This document shows positions 12,181-22,492 of a stretch of 60,000 nucleotides of DNA, in pieces. Source of the DNA: Cristatella mucedo (Eukaryota > Bryozoa > Phylactolaemata > Cristatellidae); NCBI GenBank assembly GCA_009760855.2, contig WPIO01000004.1, forward strand, positions 2,673,001 to 2,733,000, read 5' to 3'. The translations under genes were made by a program, and so were the position numbers. Numbering within the stretch: the first letter of the stretch is position 1; each line of letters opens with the position of its first letter. A model generated the notes under the pieces. It made no database searches, was not told the DNA's origin, and saw only the letters and a list, made by a program, of their open reading frames with translations.

Positions 12181-12248
12181 AGCTGTGCGCGAGGTCAGGA
12201 GTTGGGAGGAGAGAGAATATAATGAGACGACTGACAGAGCTCGGGGCT

Positions 12249-12338
12249 ACAGCTTGGGTAGTCAATCAGAGAGACTACGCCCCGAGAGCACGGGACAGCT
12301 TTGGTAGTCGAGCAGAGACTACGCTTCGACAGCACGAG
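12249..12338. repeat. 46-bp tandem duplication
   Basis: ACAGCTT.GGTAGTC...AGAGACTACGC starts at 12249 and again at 12295, giving two adjacent copies of a 46-bp unit with moderate divergence. Confidence 0.7.
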
Positions 12339-12483
12339 AGACGAACCTACGGCGACGGACAGCTAAGTGCAATTTGGACTGCGAAGTTGAGTTCTGCCGG
12401 CTACTCAGTTAGCTGCTCGTATCATGGAGTGCTGTAGCGGCCCGCCTCCGGGGTTGGGACAATCGCTAGCGAAGCGCGAATAG

Positions 12484-12636
12484 GATAGTTTATTATACTC
12501 GGGCTTCGGGAGTTCGTGCAGTTAACTCCGACGGTCCGGTACGCGCCGCGTAAACGCACAGGGTAGTTGGTTATACTCGGGCTTAGGGAGTTCGCTCAGT
12601 TAACTCCGTCGGTCCGGTGCGCGCCGCGTAAAGCGC
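12484..12636. repeat. 78-bp GC-rich tandem duplication
   Basis: Two adjacent copies start at 12484 and 12562. Each has TATACTCGGGCTT, GGGAGTTCG, CAGTTAACTCCG and GGTCCGGT.CGCGCCGCG in the same order. The pair is well conserved, so this duplication is younger than the 118-bp one beside it. Confidence 0.85.
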
Positions 12637-12784
12637 TTGCGCCGGCGCGTAACCACTACTAACAGGCCCACAATAAACTGTTGCTTTCGGCACCCAGTTG
12701 TGGCCGTCTGTGTTTTAGCCGCAAAGCAGCGCTGCATTGCACAGTCCACCGGCAGAGAACTGGGGGATGACCTTTTTTGCGCGG

Positions 12785-12935
12785 TTTCAGACGTAAGTAG
12801 CTTCAGTGTGGAAAAGTTTTCCCCCACCGCAAGAGTGCTTGAGGTGGCATGTGTGGAGTCCTGGTTCTCCGGTTAGGGTTTAGGCTCGGGTTCGCGTTCA
12901 GTGTGGAGACGTATTCTCTCCGAAAGAGTGTTGGT
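12785..12935. repeat. 160-bp repeat, third partial copy
   Basis: The words GACGTAAGTAGCTT, CGCAAGAGTGCTTGAG and TTCTCCGGTTAGGGTTTAGG occur in the same order as in the 10.2-10.5 kb copies. The flanks of the LINE-A insertion thus belong to one repeat array that the LINE and other repeats have interrupted. Confidence 0.75.
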
Positions 12936-13317
12936 GCTGTTGAGAACGTGCGAGGAGTGTGGAGATAAAACTGTGCTAGACCCGAAGCGTATTTGTGCGC
13001 TTGCGAATAATGCTCAGCAAAATCCCCAATTTGTGTCTCGCTTTCCAATTCACGCCGCGGACTCACGACCCTCTTTAGTTACGGTAAGCAGGTCGGCTCC
13101 AGACACGCTCGTTTCGTGGCGGCGAGCTTATTGCTCGTAGGCGGGCACCGAAAGGCAGTAGGCTCTAGGCTTCGCCGCTAGGTAAGCGGCAGGTCAAGCC
13201 TACCCTACCGAGCCTTCGGCGTTACAAGTTTGTTACTTTTTCACAGGGAAGAACCGTTGTACAAAAAAAGTGCCTGGTCGCTGCATTCCATTATCAACCG
13301 TTCGGTCGCACTTCCTG
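12936..13317. other. Unassigned GC-richer sequence
   Basis: This is the right part of the GC-rich island. Open frames of 79 and 87 codons on opposite strands overlap and have no recognisable domain. No gene is called. Confidence 0.35.
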
Positions 13318-13395
13318 GCTAGCAAACGTAAAAGGCCTAGCAAGAGATTAAATTCTCTGATGGCGCTATAAAAATGTAATAATAATAAAATTCTT
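13318..13395 (+). mobile_element. Solo LINE-A/SINE 3' hairpin
   Basis: The plus strand reads GTAAAAGGCCTAGCAAGAGATT, split by the loop from TTCTCTGATGGCGCT, then a TAATAATAATAA tail. Only the terminal hairpin and its tail remain. No LINE coding sequence or tRNA head precedes it. Confidence 0.65.
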
Positions 13396-13404
13396 AATAT
13401 TAAA

Positions 13405-15410
13405 GGGGTAACCTCCGAAATAAGGAGGTAGGTCCACAAAAAATGGTCAATTTATTTGAAATTCGCGTATTAAAGATAAACTATTTATAAATGCAAGCTC
13501 AAATTTTGGTGGTTGTAAGATGACTGAAACATGGTCAATAAAATTATTATGTAAGACCTATCTAAACCGGAAATCGTACATCGGGCTCAACAAAATAATT
13601 TTGTTTGACAAATAACTGAGCCGGAACTGCGGTTTTCTGGTGAACTCTGCGAATATAAGCTATTCAGCCCTAAACGGACCCTAAAAAAAACAACTGGGAA
13701 ATGATAAAACGTAAAAAATTTCCGGAAATGACACGCCCCTCGAGATCAAACGTCCGACTGGTAGTACAGCAAGATGATAAAAGAGTAAACCCCCTATCGG
13801 CAGGGTGTCTAGTCCAGCCTCTGCTTCCACGCCCCACCCATAGCAACAGGCAGTAAAATGCATTCCATGGCCCACTCCTTATTTACTTGGCAGAAACCTG
13901 CTTACATTGGTATGTTTACATCAGATCACAAACCGGAAGTGACTGTCATTCGGCCAGTAGACGAACATTAGGGATAATATATTGAGAATTTACTGCTGCC
14001 GGGGCCGCCGTAACTAAGGAGTCCATTATCACGGCACCGCATGAATCCTGGGACAGCTGATCCAGTTCCTGATGCCGCCATAACGCACGATGCGACGGAC
14101 GCGAGTAGTCCTCTGTTCGGCGGCCGGTCAGCGTGGTGACTTGGATGGAACTAGCGCGTCGTTTACTTGAAGCCAGTCTGAAAAGGTTGATTCATTTCTT
14201 TTCAAGGAAATTTAGGTGATTTCAAGTTCTCATTTATGTCGTTACTAGTTAGATATTTGTATTGGCGAATGCCGGTGAGCCGCCCGGCTGTACCCTGGAT
14301 TGCCGGCCTGCCGTATGAGACCTATCGCGGATATGATCTGCTTAGGCTGTATAAGGTTCTTGTTAGGTTGACCTATTCCTAAGATCCATATTTATCTATT
14401 TATTGAATTGTTCGTGTGATTATAGCGTTTCCTAGTGCTGCCTCTTGGTTATACCTTGGAGTTCTCAAGTTTATCTGCATACGACAGTCCAATGCCTACT
14501 GTCATTTATGTCATATCTCCTAAAATGATGATCTGATATCCTTAAAACTTTGGAATGTATGATTGATTGTAGTTACATAATCATTCCAGCCTTCTCGCTT
14601 GCGTATTGGACCTCAGTAGATTGACTTGTTTTGGTCAAAACTGGCTGTGTTTGTTGTGCCAAGCCTTTGTCATCCTTTCACTCACATGGCGTAAAAATGT
14701 CACAGGTAGGCTACTTGTGACCCAATCAACGTGAAATTTGAATTACATGTTTTGATGTTGTATGGCGACAAATATAGTAACGCTCTTGTTATTCCATGTC
14801 ACCTGCATGCTTTGGCACCTTAAATTGGCTTTTCTGAGTGCTGTCACAACAGTAGTACTTGGTACCTGGTACAGTGTACTACTTGGTCGATACTGGGCCG
14901 ATCTGTGTGAAACTTGGAATATAGGTGGAGCTCACCTGTCTTGTCACTCCCCACCTGGGCATGTATGCATGATGGGTGTGTATGCATATAATGTGCCTGT
15001 CACAAAGTGTCCGTGGGCTGTGTTCGTGATGGCAGTCAACAGTTTGAGATGTCAAATTTTTTTTTAAAGTTTTTTGTGGGGGAGAGTGACAAGTGGAATG
15101 TCTTGCATTTTTTGAGTGGTTTGCTATATTTCTACAAAAACATTTTTCTGACCGGAAAACTGAGGAGCTGCCATTTACCAGCAGTTCTATACGTGACCTT
15201 GGACTTTCAAAGGTCATCATAAGGTCAAAACATCAGATATATTCTATCAAACGATAGCTAATGGTACCAGTGTTCTTCGTGCCAATTTTCATGCCTATCT
15301 GTTTACTCGTCTTCATACAATATTTTTTAAACATGCTTTGGAGGGACAACTCCCCCTATTAGCGGCCATTTTGAGGGGTAACTCCTACTACCGCCGGACT
15401 TACCCCCAAA
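13405..15410. repeat. Dispersed repeat E, copy 2 (fuller copy)
   Basis: The stretch is homologous to 2.5-4.2 kb but longer on the left. The left end reads GGGGTAACCTCC, and the right end, read in reverse, starts GGGGTAAGTCCGGCGG, which suggests short inverted termini. Both ends also carry small palindromes (CCTCC...GGAGG and AGGAGTTACCCC). If real, this is a roughly 2-kb non-autonomous DNA transposon. A 101-codon plus-strand frame at 14762-15067 is not preserved in copy 1, so it is not called a gene. Confidence 0.5.
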
Positions 15411-15411
15411 G

Positions 15412-15605
15412 GAAAAGTGAGACACATAGGTGAGGCAGGAATGCAGCTGAGGAACTGAGTAGCATGGAAGTAGTAGCTCCGGACGGCTGGAAAAGATGCA
15501 CCATAGTCGGCAGCAGCAGAGTAGGTGTTGATGCATCAGAATCGTGGAAGTGAGTTCCGAAGTCTAGATTCTGCATAGCAAAGTCTTTTGGCTGTGAGCC
15601 GTCCG
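15412..15605 (-). mobile_element. LINE-B fragment
   Basis: It matches the part of LINE-B coding and 3' sequence around GGCAGCAG...AGAATCGTGGAAG(C/T)GAGTTCC seen at 5.7-5.85 kb and 42.4-42.5 kb. Both its tail and its 5' part are missing. It abuts the right end of repeat E. Confidence 0.7.
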
Positions 15606-15841
15606 CCAGACAAATAGAAAAGCAAAATAACTTATTAAAGATGACCACGTGGTACGAGAACACTGAAACCGGTACTGCCGTTTAGCTAGGTATTAAGTGT
15701 AAGACTCAATGCTGCCCTTAAGCCATTTAGTAATCAATGGTCGAGAAAATTACTGCAATTTAATAATGCGGCCGACAAACAGAACGTGGACCGTATTCCA
15801 ATAAGGACAAATAACGAGCAACAAACTGGTCTAATATAAAG
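15606..15841. other. Unassigned spacer
   Basis: Nothing recognisable lies between the LINE-B fragment and the LINE-A tail. Confidence 0.4.
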
Positions 15842-16869
15842 TGGTCATAATAATAATATTATAATAATATTGCACTTGAAAAAACAACCTCCGAGAGCTC
15901 ACTATCTTTCTCGGCGCTTTACATTTGCTGCCATGGGAAACGCTATTGAATGAAGAGTAATATCATGCTTGATAAACAACACGAATAACATGGTTAGGGG
16001 TGACATGCATAGGGTCAGCATGCAAATCTGGTGAGTGGCAGCCTGCACAGTGTCAGCACCCATAAGCACATGAAGGACGAATCACAGGGACCCACTAAAT
16101 GCTGTCCTAAATAGTTGTTTTTAAGTTCTTCTTTGATGAGATTCAGTAAGGGTATGTTCTGACCTGAGTTGAGAGGGGGCTATAGGCTTTGAGAGCATGC
16201 GAACTAAATGCATGGTCTCCAGAGGATTAGAGATTGTACGAGGTATTGGTAGACTGTTGGATTCCATAAAGCTGGTGGTACTATGCTTGGCCTGGTGAGG
16301 GAGTAGATCCGAGAGATACGCTGGAGGCAAACATGAAGTGACCTAAAAGTGAGCGACAAAACCGCGAAGTCGATCCGTTATGTGACTGGTAGCCAGTGCA
16401 GGCCGGCGAGAAGTGTTGTGATGTGGCAACTGTGACGCAAAGCCAAGCTTCTGAGTTTTGCACCAGCTGCAATCGCCTGATAGCACATGCCGGTATGCCA
16501 GTAAGCAGTGAGTTAAAGAAGTCGAGACGGGATGTCACGAATGCATGGACCAACTTAGAAGTGGTATCCTTATCTACAATAGCCCAAATTTCAGCAAAGT
16601 TATGTAGCTGAAAGTAGGCAGATTAGTTGTATCATCGTTTAGTTTTAGACAATTTGCTTGCATCCGTGTGCCGATGTCATCAATACATGCTGCAAGTGAG
16701 TTCAGAAAATTTGAGGTGGTCGAAGGCTGGGAGGGATCAAAGCTAAGTACAAATGAGTGTCATCCGCATGGAAGTGAATGCCTAGATTGCGCTTGGCAAT
16801 CACATCAGCATGAGGGAGAGTATAAACCGTGAAAATAAGTGGACCTAGCACGGAGCCCTGAGGTACCCT

Positions 16870-17061
16870 TTATTTCAGAGGTACCTCGGATGATCTTTGT
16901 GCATTTATGTCAATACTCTGGAGTCTCCCACTGAAATAGGTCCTTAACCATTGCAGGGTAGTGCCCGTGATGACCAGGCGAGTTGAGAGATGCTCTAGAA
17001 GCACTTTGTGATCGATAGTATCAAAAGCTGCCGAAATATCGAGCAAAACAAGCAGAGACAC
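16870..17061 (-). pseudogene. RT catalytic block A fragment of LINE-A
   Basis: A 63-codon frame carries LLVLLDISAAFDTIDHKVLL, the block with the first catalytic aspartate of a LINE reverse transcriptase, and then GRLQSIDINAQRSSEVPLK. It is a remnant of the longer decayed ORF described for this element, cut on both sides by frameshifts. Confidence 0.8.
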
Positions 17062-17467
17062 GCTACCCTGTCAGCATTATAAGTAAGTCGTCGTATACCT
17101 AAGAAATGCTGACTCTGTGGAGTAATTAGCTCTAAAGCCAGACTGAAACTTACTAGCAAGGTTTGAAGTTTCGATATATGAGGTCAGCTGGTCTGCCACG
17201 ACCAGTTCCAGTGTCTTTGATATGAATGGTAGAAGATAGACTGGGCAGTAGTTGTATAAGTTCTCTTGGTCTAGTGTCGCTTTCTTTTGAGAAGTGGCAT
17301 AAGTACAGCTTTTTTGGAAGATGCTGGGATATGACCAGAGGCTTATGTCATATTAATTATGTTAGTTATGCATGGCAGCAGCAGATCAATGCAACATAGG
17401 AGCAGGACAGTGGGAATATGGTCCAGAGGACTTGTTTTCTTCTTTGATTGGGATAGGAGCTTCAGGA

Positions 17468-17761
17468 CTAGATCAATAGTGACCTGCTTAAATGTAGACA
17501 TTGAGGTGCAGCCAGAAATTGGGGAACAGCATTATAGTGGGACGTGGTCATCGTAGGGATGGACTCCCTGATCTTGTCTATCTTCTGCACAAAGAGTCGA
17601 GAGAAGCGATCGGCTAGATCATCACAACGATCATCAGGTAAGGAGCTAATCCGGGAACGGTTGAGGAGATGGTTTATTGTCGACATCAGCATTTTTGGAT
17701 TGTGCACCTGTGATTCAACAATGTTTTTGGAGAAGCTAGATTTGGCCTTGGCTGGGATCAA
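17468..17761 (-). pseudogene. LINE-A ORF2 linker fragment upstream of RT
   Basis: The 97-codon frame holds NPKMLMSTINHLLNRS and DDLADRFSRLFVQKIDKIR, typical of the linker between endonuclease and RT in CR1/L2-type elements. Homologous coding continues to about 17850 (IKAYKRSRLTIHRQAYED with one stop), then the element ends. Confidence 0.75.
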
Positions 17762-17850
17762 TTGATACGACCTACATTAGTCTTCATATGCCTGTCGATG
17801 GATAGTCAGTCTTGATCTTTTATATGCTTTGATGATTACTATCAGCTGAA

Positions 17851-18109
17851 CAAGCCATCGTATATTTTAATCTTAAGACTACTGGCTTTTCTTCCTGACC
17901 AGGCTCTGATCAGCCCTGATAAGCAGTAGCTGGTGTGGCCTTAGCAGGGGTCTATTGGTTCATGCACAGCCAATCAGCTGTGGTCTGCAGCTCCAAAAAT
18001 AGCCAGTGTCCTGAGTCAGTCAGTGATGCACTAGAGGACAAGGTAAAACCGTCCAGTACAATGGCTGTGAAGCAGATTCAGCCAACTTCAAGGTACTAAG
18101 CCGTAGCTG
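17851..18109. other. Unassigned spacer
   Basis: There is no supported feature between the end of the LINE-A copy and the LINE-B relic. Confidence 0.35.
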
Positions 18110-18455
18110 GCCTTTGGGGTTAGTCAAAGAACTTTACTCTGTATCCTGCTGATCAATTGTTAGTCATCCCTACTCTTTAACCAATGTAAACTAATTTTCA
18201 AATGTCTAACTTTTGTACTAGCTTTGCAGCAATATTCATTACCAGCTACAGTGGTCGGATGCTTTGCATACAACCCAGAAACCACGGTAAAACAATAATC
18301 TAGCCAAGACAGAACCACAGAATCAGCCGCTTGTTTGCGATCAATCTTGGACGGCGGTTCCTAATCATAGATTGGAATTGGAGGTGATGGCTAGCTGTGG
18401 AAGCAATTTTCGTAACTAAGCTGTCAAAATGGAGGCAGATGTCAAAGACAACAAC
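18110..18455 (-). mobile_element. Degraded LINE-B reverse transcriptase relic
   Basis: The plus-strand words AGAACTTT(A/G)CTCTGTATCCT, GCAGCAATATTCATT, CAATAATCTAGCC.AGACAGAAC and GTCAAAATGGAGGCAG parallel the LINE-B copy at 42.64-42.97 kb. It is far more diverged and has gaps, so it is an old fragment. It ends next to the left edge of the duplicated segment. Confidence 0.65.
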
Positions 18456-19284
18456 TAAATTTAATAGTGGTCTTTCTGGTCACAGTGGATTTTGTATACC
18501 TAACTTGTCTTCCGATAACTTTCTAATGCCGAGCCACCAGTTTTTTATCTCGATGTCCTGAGCAATGCTGTCGCGATTGCTTGCATTCTATGCCCTAGCA
18601 TAATTGCTGCTCTCGTGCCGTTCCCTCAGTGACCCTTTGCTGTACTTAGCACATTATTACTTTATTCAGCCTACCTAGTTTCACCTATTTGTACAGGCAA
18701 GCTTCATGAAGACCCAGCAAAAATCAAATGTTCTATACCTCTTGGTCCGTAAACTTCACTTTGTGCCAAGATAAAGCATATGGGTCCTGTTGGGTCAGTT
18801 TAAAACCAAGAGCAATAACTAAATTTGATGATCGTTCAAGTAGAAGGATGGTGATGGTGTGCTTGAGTTATTTAACTTTCATTTAGCCATGAGTTTTGCT
18901 CAAAATTAATAGGCAAATGTGTCATTGGTGGATCTTTGCAAGGACTGTGTTATTTGCCTGGGGTGTGACAGCCAGCTCCTCTTCAGATGGGCTCAAGCCC
19001 ACATTTTAGTACATTTCCTGTGCAATAGTAGTCGTTTGGTTCTTTAGTTTGCCTTCAAAAATAAATACCGAGACGGATTTCAGCGTCTTATCAATGCAGT
19101 CTAAGAAGTCATATGCAGAATCCTTTGTGTCCAACTAGCTTCTCACAGACTGTATAAGTTTATAATCATGTAAGGCATGATTAGCTGATTCAAAAAAAAC
19201 TATTAGCTGATTTAACTGCCTTATTTGCATTAGCAGCAGAAGAGAATTGACGGCTATCAACACTGCTTGTAGTGTGCAGTAAAA

Positions 19285-19368
19285 GATCGCCCATTGAAGG
19301 ATTCGAACCCCGACCTCGCTCGTGAAGATCGTAAGCTTTACCTTGTGGAATATCACGGCCCACAATTA
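19285..19368 (-). mobile_element. tRNA-like element (minus strand), old
   Basis: On the minus strand a perfect box B, GGTTCGAATCC, lies at about 19300. A box-A-like TGATATTCCACAAGG lies about 50 bp upstream. It is present in both duplication units (second copy 31.05-31.13 kb), so it predates the duplication. The 5' and 3' arms do not pair as a functional tRNA would, so I read it as a tRNA-derived relic or SINE head. Confidence 0.45.
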
Positions 19369-19727
19369 TGTGATTATTGTCGGCTGAATCTCAGCTGTTT
19401 GAAAAATTTGTAGCTACTTGTAGGTGTAAAATAGTGCAATGAGGTATATATCGTAGGAGCAACTCTCCTATGGCTCATACCTGCTCTGTGGCATTGCACT
19501 CAGAAAAGCTTATATGTTAAAGCTACCACTTGAAGCGAAACTAACAGCCTCTCACAGGGATTAAGATTTTGCGCTGCCTTGAACACAGATTATAGTGTAA
19601 TCGGTCCCAAACCATTATAATTTAGGAGCCACGAATACAACTTCATTAATTCACTACCTCAACTTTAAAAGTGGGCCTTCCTCTGCCAGAATAATAGGAA
19701 CCTTAGTCAACTGCCTGTGGTAGATGT

Positions 19728-19850
19728 AATAATAATAATAATAATAGTAATGCACTGGATAAAGCGCCCTCAGATAACTCAATCTGTCACTAGGCGCTTT
19801 ACATTTGCTGCAAAAGAAAAGGCAATTGAATGGTGAGTAATTTCATGCTT
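19728..19850 (-). mobile_element. LINE-A 3'-end insertion specific to unit 1 (123 bp)
   Basis: The matching place in unit 2 (between 31755 and 31756) is empty and reads TATGT|CAGCGTTCTG. The insert begins with an AATAATAAT tail and contains the TGCACTGGATAAAGCGCC junction, the hairpin, and about 50 bp more of LINE-A 3' UTR ending CATGCTT. No clear target-site duplication is visible. Confidence 0.88.
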
Positions 19851-20440
19851 CAGCGTTCTGCTCAGCCTCTTATTTTAGCTCTGACAAAAATTATAAATCA
19901 TTTTGTACATATGCCTTCATTCAAGCAGTCTCTTTAGCTGCATTGTTGAATTGCTTACCGGCAGCTGTCTGATCCAATAGATGGGTTTCAATAATTCTCC
20001 ATAATCCCTGGCTTATCCGATATTCAATGGTCGTTATCCATGGGTCTTCAGTGGGCACACTGTGACAGTTTGTCGTTTTACTGGTTGTGCAGACATCATC
20101 AGTAGTGGGTTTGCAGTAAATGAGACAAGCTTATTTAACGTCAGACCGGAGTATATAACCTCAGCAGGTCATTCCGCAGCAAAGTATCGCAGCAAGTTAC
20201 AACAGCGACAGGCTCCACAATGGCTGGAACCTGCTATGGAAGAACCCTCACATGTTCCATACACCATCAGCACAAGACAAACTGTAGGACACCAGAAAGT
20301 TGACAGCAGCTATTGCCATGCTCTTGTTTAATTGAAGACTGCCATTGTAGGCCCTCTTTCGGGCTTCACGATTTAGACTCAATGTTCTTCAATTGTGGCC
20401 TGCACGTATCACCTTTCCGAATTCAATATCTTCCTGATTA

Positions 20441-20498
20441 ATAATAATAATAATATTAATGCACTTGATAAAGCGCCCTCAGAGAAATTAATCTCTTT
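20441..20498 (-). mobile_element. LINE-A terminal hairpin insertion in unit 1 (~58 bp)
   Basis: Unit 2 lacks this sequence. The insert is a TAATAATAATATTAA tail plus GCACTTGATAAAGCGCCCTC and the inner stem, and stops within the hairpin. It is the shortest of the LINE-A insertions in the window. Confidence 0.75.
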
Positions 20499-20636
20499 AA
20501 AAATAGTAAGTACAACCTGCTTTTGACAGTAGAGAATGCAAGTTCCTGCCTCGACGCAGTCTCAGCATTCTTATCAGCAGACCACTAGCTATCCGTTAGA
20601 TTTCCGGTAAATATTTTTTGATCTGCCTGACACTTG

Positions 20637-20714
20637 TTAGCAAATGTAAAGCGCCTAGAAAGAGATTAAGTTCTCTGAGGGCGCTTTATCAAGTGCAATA
20701 TTATTATTATTATT
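20637..20714 (+). mobile_element. LINE-A solo 3' hairpin with 7-bp target-site duplication
   Basis: This 78-bp insert is flanked by perfect ACACTTG repeats at 20630-20636 and 20715-20721. Unit 2 has a single ACACTTG at 32488-32494, the clean empty site. The insert is about 16 bp of 3' UTR, the full two-part hairpin (AAGCGCC...GGCGCTT), the TATCAAGTGCAATA junction and an ATT tail. It is direct evidence that a sequence hardly longer than the hairpin was inserted by target-primed reverse transcription. Confidence 0.93.
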
Positions 20715-21494
20715 ACACTTGCCGAGCTTCTCCCTTCGGCTAATAGGCACTCAGGATTAGCACATTCCAATGCTGCTTGACGGTGCTACATGGCCATTAC
20801 TGGCTCTTGACATCAGTGTCCTGAGCGTACTTTCATACCTAGCTTAAGAAAAATCATGCCTGCAATTAGCCCAATTTTGGTTTAACATGTCATGTCATGT
20901 CTTTGCAGTTTTAATATTCGAAGAAGTTCAGCTGTGAATTTTTTTAATCCAAAAGTTCGGCTAGCCAGCTACTACATAATTCAAAATCTCAATATCGCTA
21001 TCCATATGTAAACAATCAATTTAACACAAACAATATTTCAGGTTCAGGGTTCACCAATAAAGTGGCATGTAATGAATGATATTACCACCAGCCAACTAAT
21101 AAGTATCTATGACAATTATTCTCAACTTTAACACTGAATGTAGAATAATAGATATAGCATCGTCCACATCCGGGGAGAACTTGGCCAAAACTCTAATGAT
21201 TGTAGCGATGCTAGTCTCAGCCAAAGTTCGGCGAGTACTGGTAATGCCTGAACCAGGAATCTGTAGTGTATTGCTAGTGGCTAGTGACTTACCATTATAG
21301 AGCGTAGTCATGGGTGCAGTTAAAAACATAAATAACTTGAATAGCACATTAACAACAGTTAACCTGTATCCAGGGCTTTACATAAGCATCTCGGCTCGAG
21401 CCAACGACGCCTATTAAATGTGAGCATCTTGACCTAGGTCAGTACAAACACACACCTTGACACCTGGGCCGAACTCATGATGACAGCAGTATTA

Positions 21495-22025
21495 AAAATA
21501 AGAATACACTTGATAAAGAGCCCTTAGAGAACTCAATCTCTTTCTAGGAGCTTTACATTTGCTGCAAAGGAAACACAAAGAAATGATGAGTTGTATTGTG
21601 CTTGACAAACAACATGAATAACACCGTTAGGGCTGACATGCATAGGGTAAGCATGCAAGTGTGGTTAGCGGCAGCATGCAACAGTGCCCACATGCATAAG
21701 CACACAAAGGACGAATCACAGGGACCCACTAAATGAGTGTCATAAATAGTTGCCTTTTTAATTTCTTTTTAAATATGGTCGTCAGGGGATGTTGTATTGC
21801 AAGTCGTGAGTGAGTTCCCGGCTTTGTGGACATACGAACTTAAGGCAGAGTCTCCAAAGGATTTGAGGTTAGTAAGAGGCATAGATAAACAGTTAGATTC
21901 CGAAAGCCGGTGGTACTCAGCTTAAGCTTGTGGGGCAGTAGATCTTATAGGTAGGCTGGAGCCAAAGAAAGAAGGAACCTGAAATTAAAGGATAAAGCAT
22001 TGAATTGATTTTTTGTTTGACTCGT
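21495..22025 (-). mobile_element. LINE-A 3' portion (unit 1, shared with unit 2)
   Basis: This is the tail, hairpin, 3' UTR and last part of the RT ORF (a FRFLLSLAPAYL-type segment on the minus strand). The same copy lies at 33.27-33.87 kb in unit 2, so the insertion predates the duplication. It is strongly diverged from the 10.5-kb copy and interrupted by stops. Confidence 0.8.
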
Positions 22026-22393
22026 GAAAAAACGGCAGCGACGAAGAACACCCATAAGTTGAATTAACAAGCCTGCACCAAAAGTGTAGAGAAGTCTTTG
22101 ACAGCGACGGAGGGTTACAGCCAGTACAGTAGTGGCCATGACATGCAAAAAATCTCGGAAGGCACAGCAGTCTAGAGCTCAAATCAGTTTGAAAGCGAAG
22201 GTAAATTCTAGAAGGACTACTTAGCTTTCTATTATGCAGCTTCCTCTTGTTAGCTGCCTTGGCGATAGATTAGGGCAGAATCAGTTCATTAGTGTTATAA
22301 TTAAAGAACAACAGATTAAGAATGATGGCCATTATCTGGCTGATTGCGAATGCTGCCGATTCAGCTGTAAAGGCTTGGTACTCAAAGGAGGTT

Positions 22394-22492
22394 TGGCCCA
22401 AGGGTAAGGTGCTTGCCTTTAATTGCCAGGAGCTTGGGCTAAACCTCTGTTTCTTACTATTTCAGAAGCTCCTGAATAGAGATTAACGTCTG
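22394..22492 (+). mobile_element. Old tRNA-SINE copy, shared by both units
   Basis: A tRNA-like head (TTTGGCCCAAGGGTAAGGTGC) is followed about 95 bp later by the LINE-type end CTCCTGAATAGAGATTAA. The counterpart is at 34.23-34.33 kb. The box B region is degraded. The element was therefore mobile before the duplication as well as after it. Confidence 0.55.

Larger units (their letters stand above)
15842..17850 (-). mobile_element. LINE-A, longest copy (~2 kb), degraded
   Basis: From its 3' end (ATAATATT tail at 15.85 kb), this copy covers the 3' UTR, the full RT and the linker upstream of RT. Recognisable pieces on the minus strand are a helical linker with KAKSSFSKNI and NPKMLMSTINHLLNRS (17.5-17.76 kb), NYCPVYLLPFISKTLE and QSGFRANYSTES (17.1-17.26 kb), LLVLLDISAAFDTIDHKVLL (about 17.0 kb), and the thumb/C-terminal part (16.1-16.55 kb). 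The YADD region at 16.75 kb is frameshifted and several stops occur. The endonuclease is absent, so it is dead. Confidence 0.85.

Noticed and set aside
19285-19368. Functional tRNA gene
   Set aside because: Box B is perfect, but acceptor and anticodon arms do not pair and the element is duplicated with its surroundings. It is better read as a tRNA-derived relic.
20062-20331. 89-codon frame conserved in both duplication units (also 31966-32235)
   Set aside because: Most differences between the copies change amino acids, many of them radically, and no domain is visible. Preservation is explained by recent duplication, not selection.
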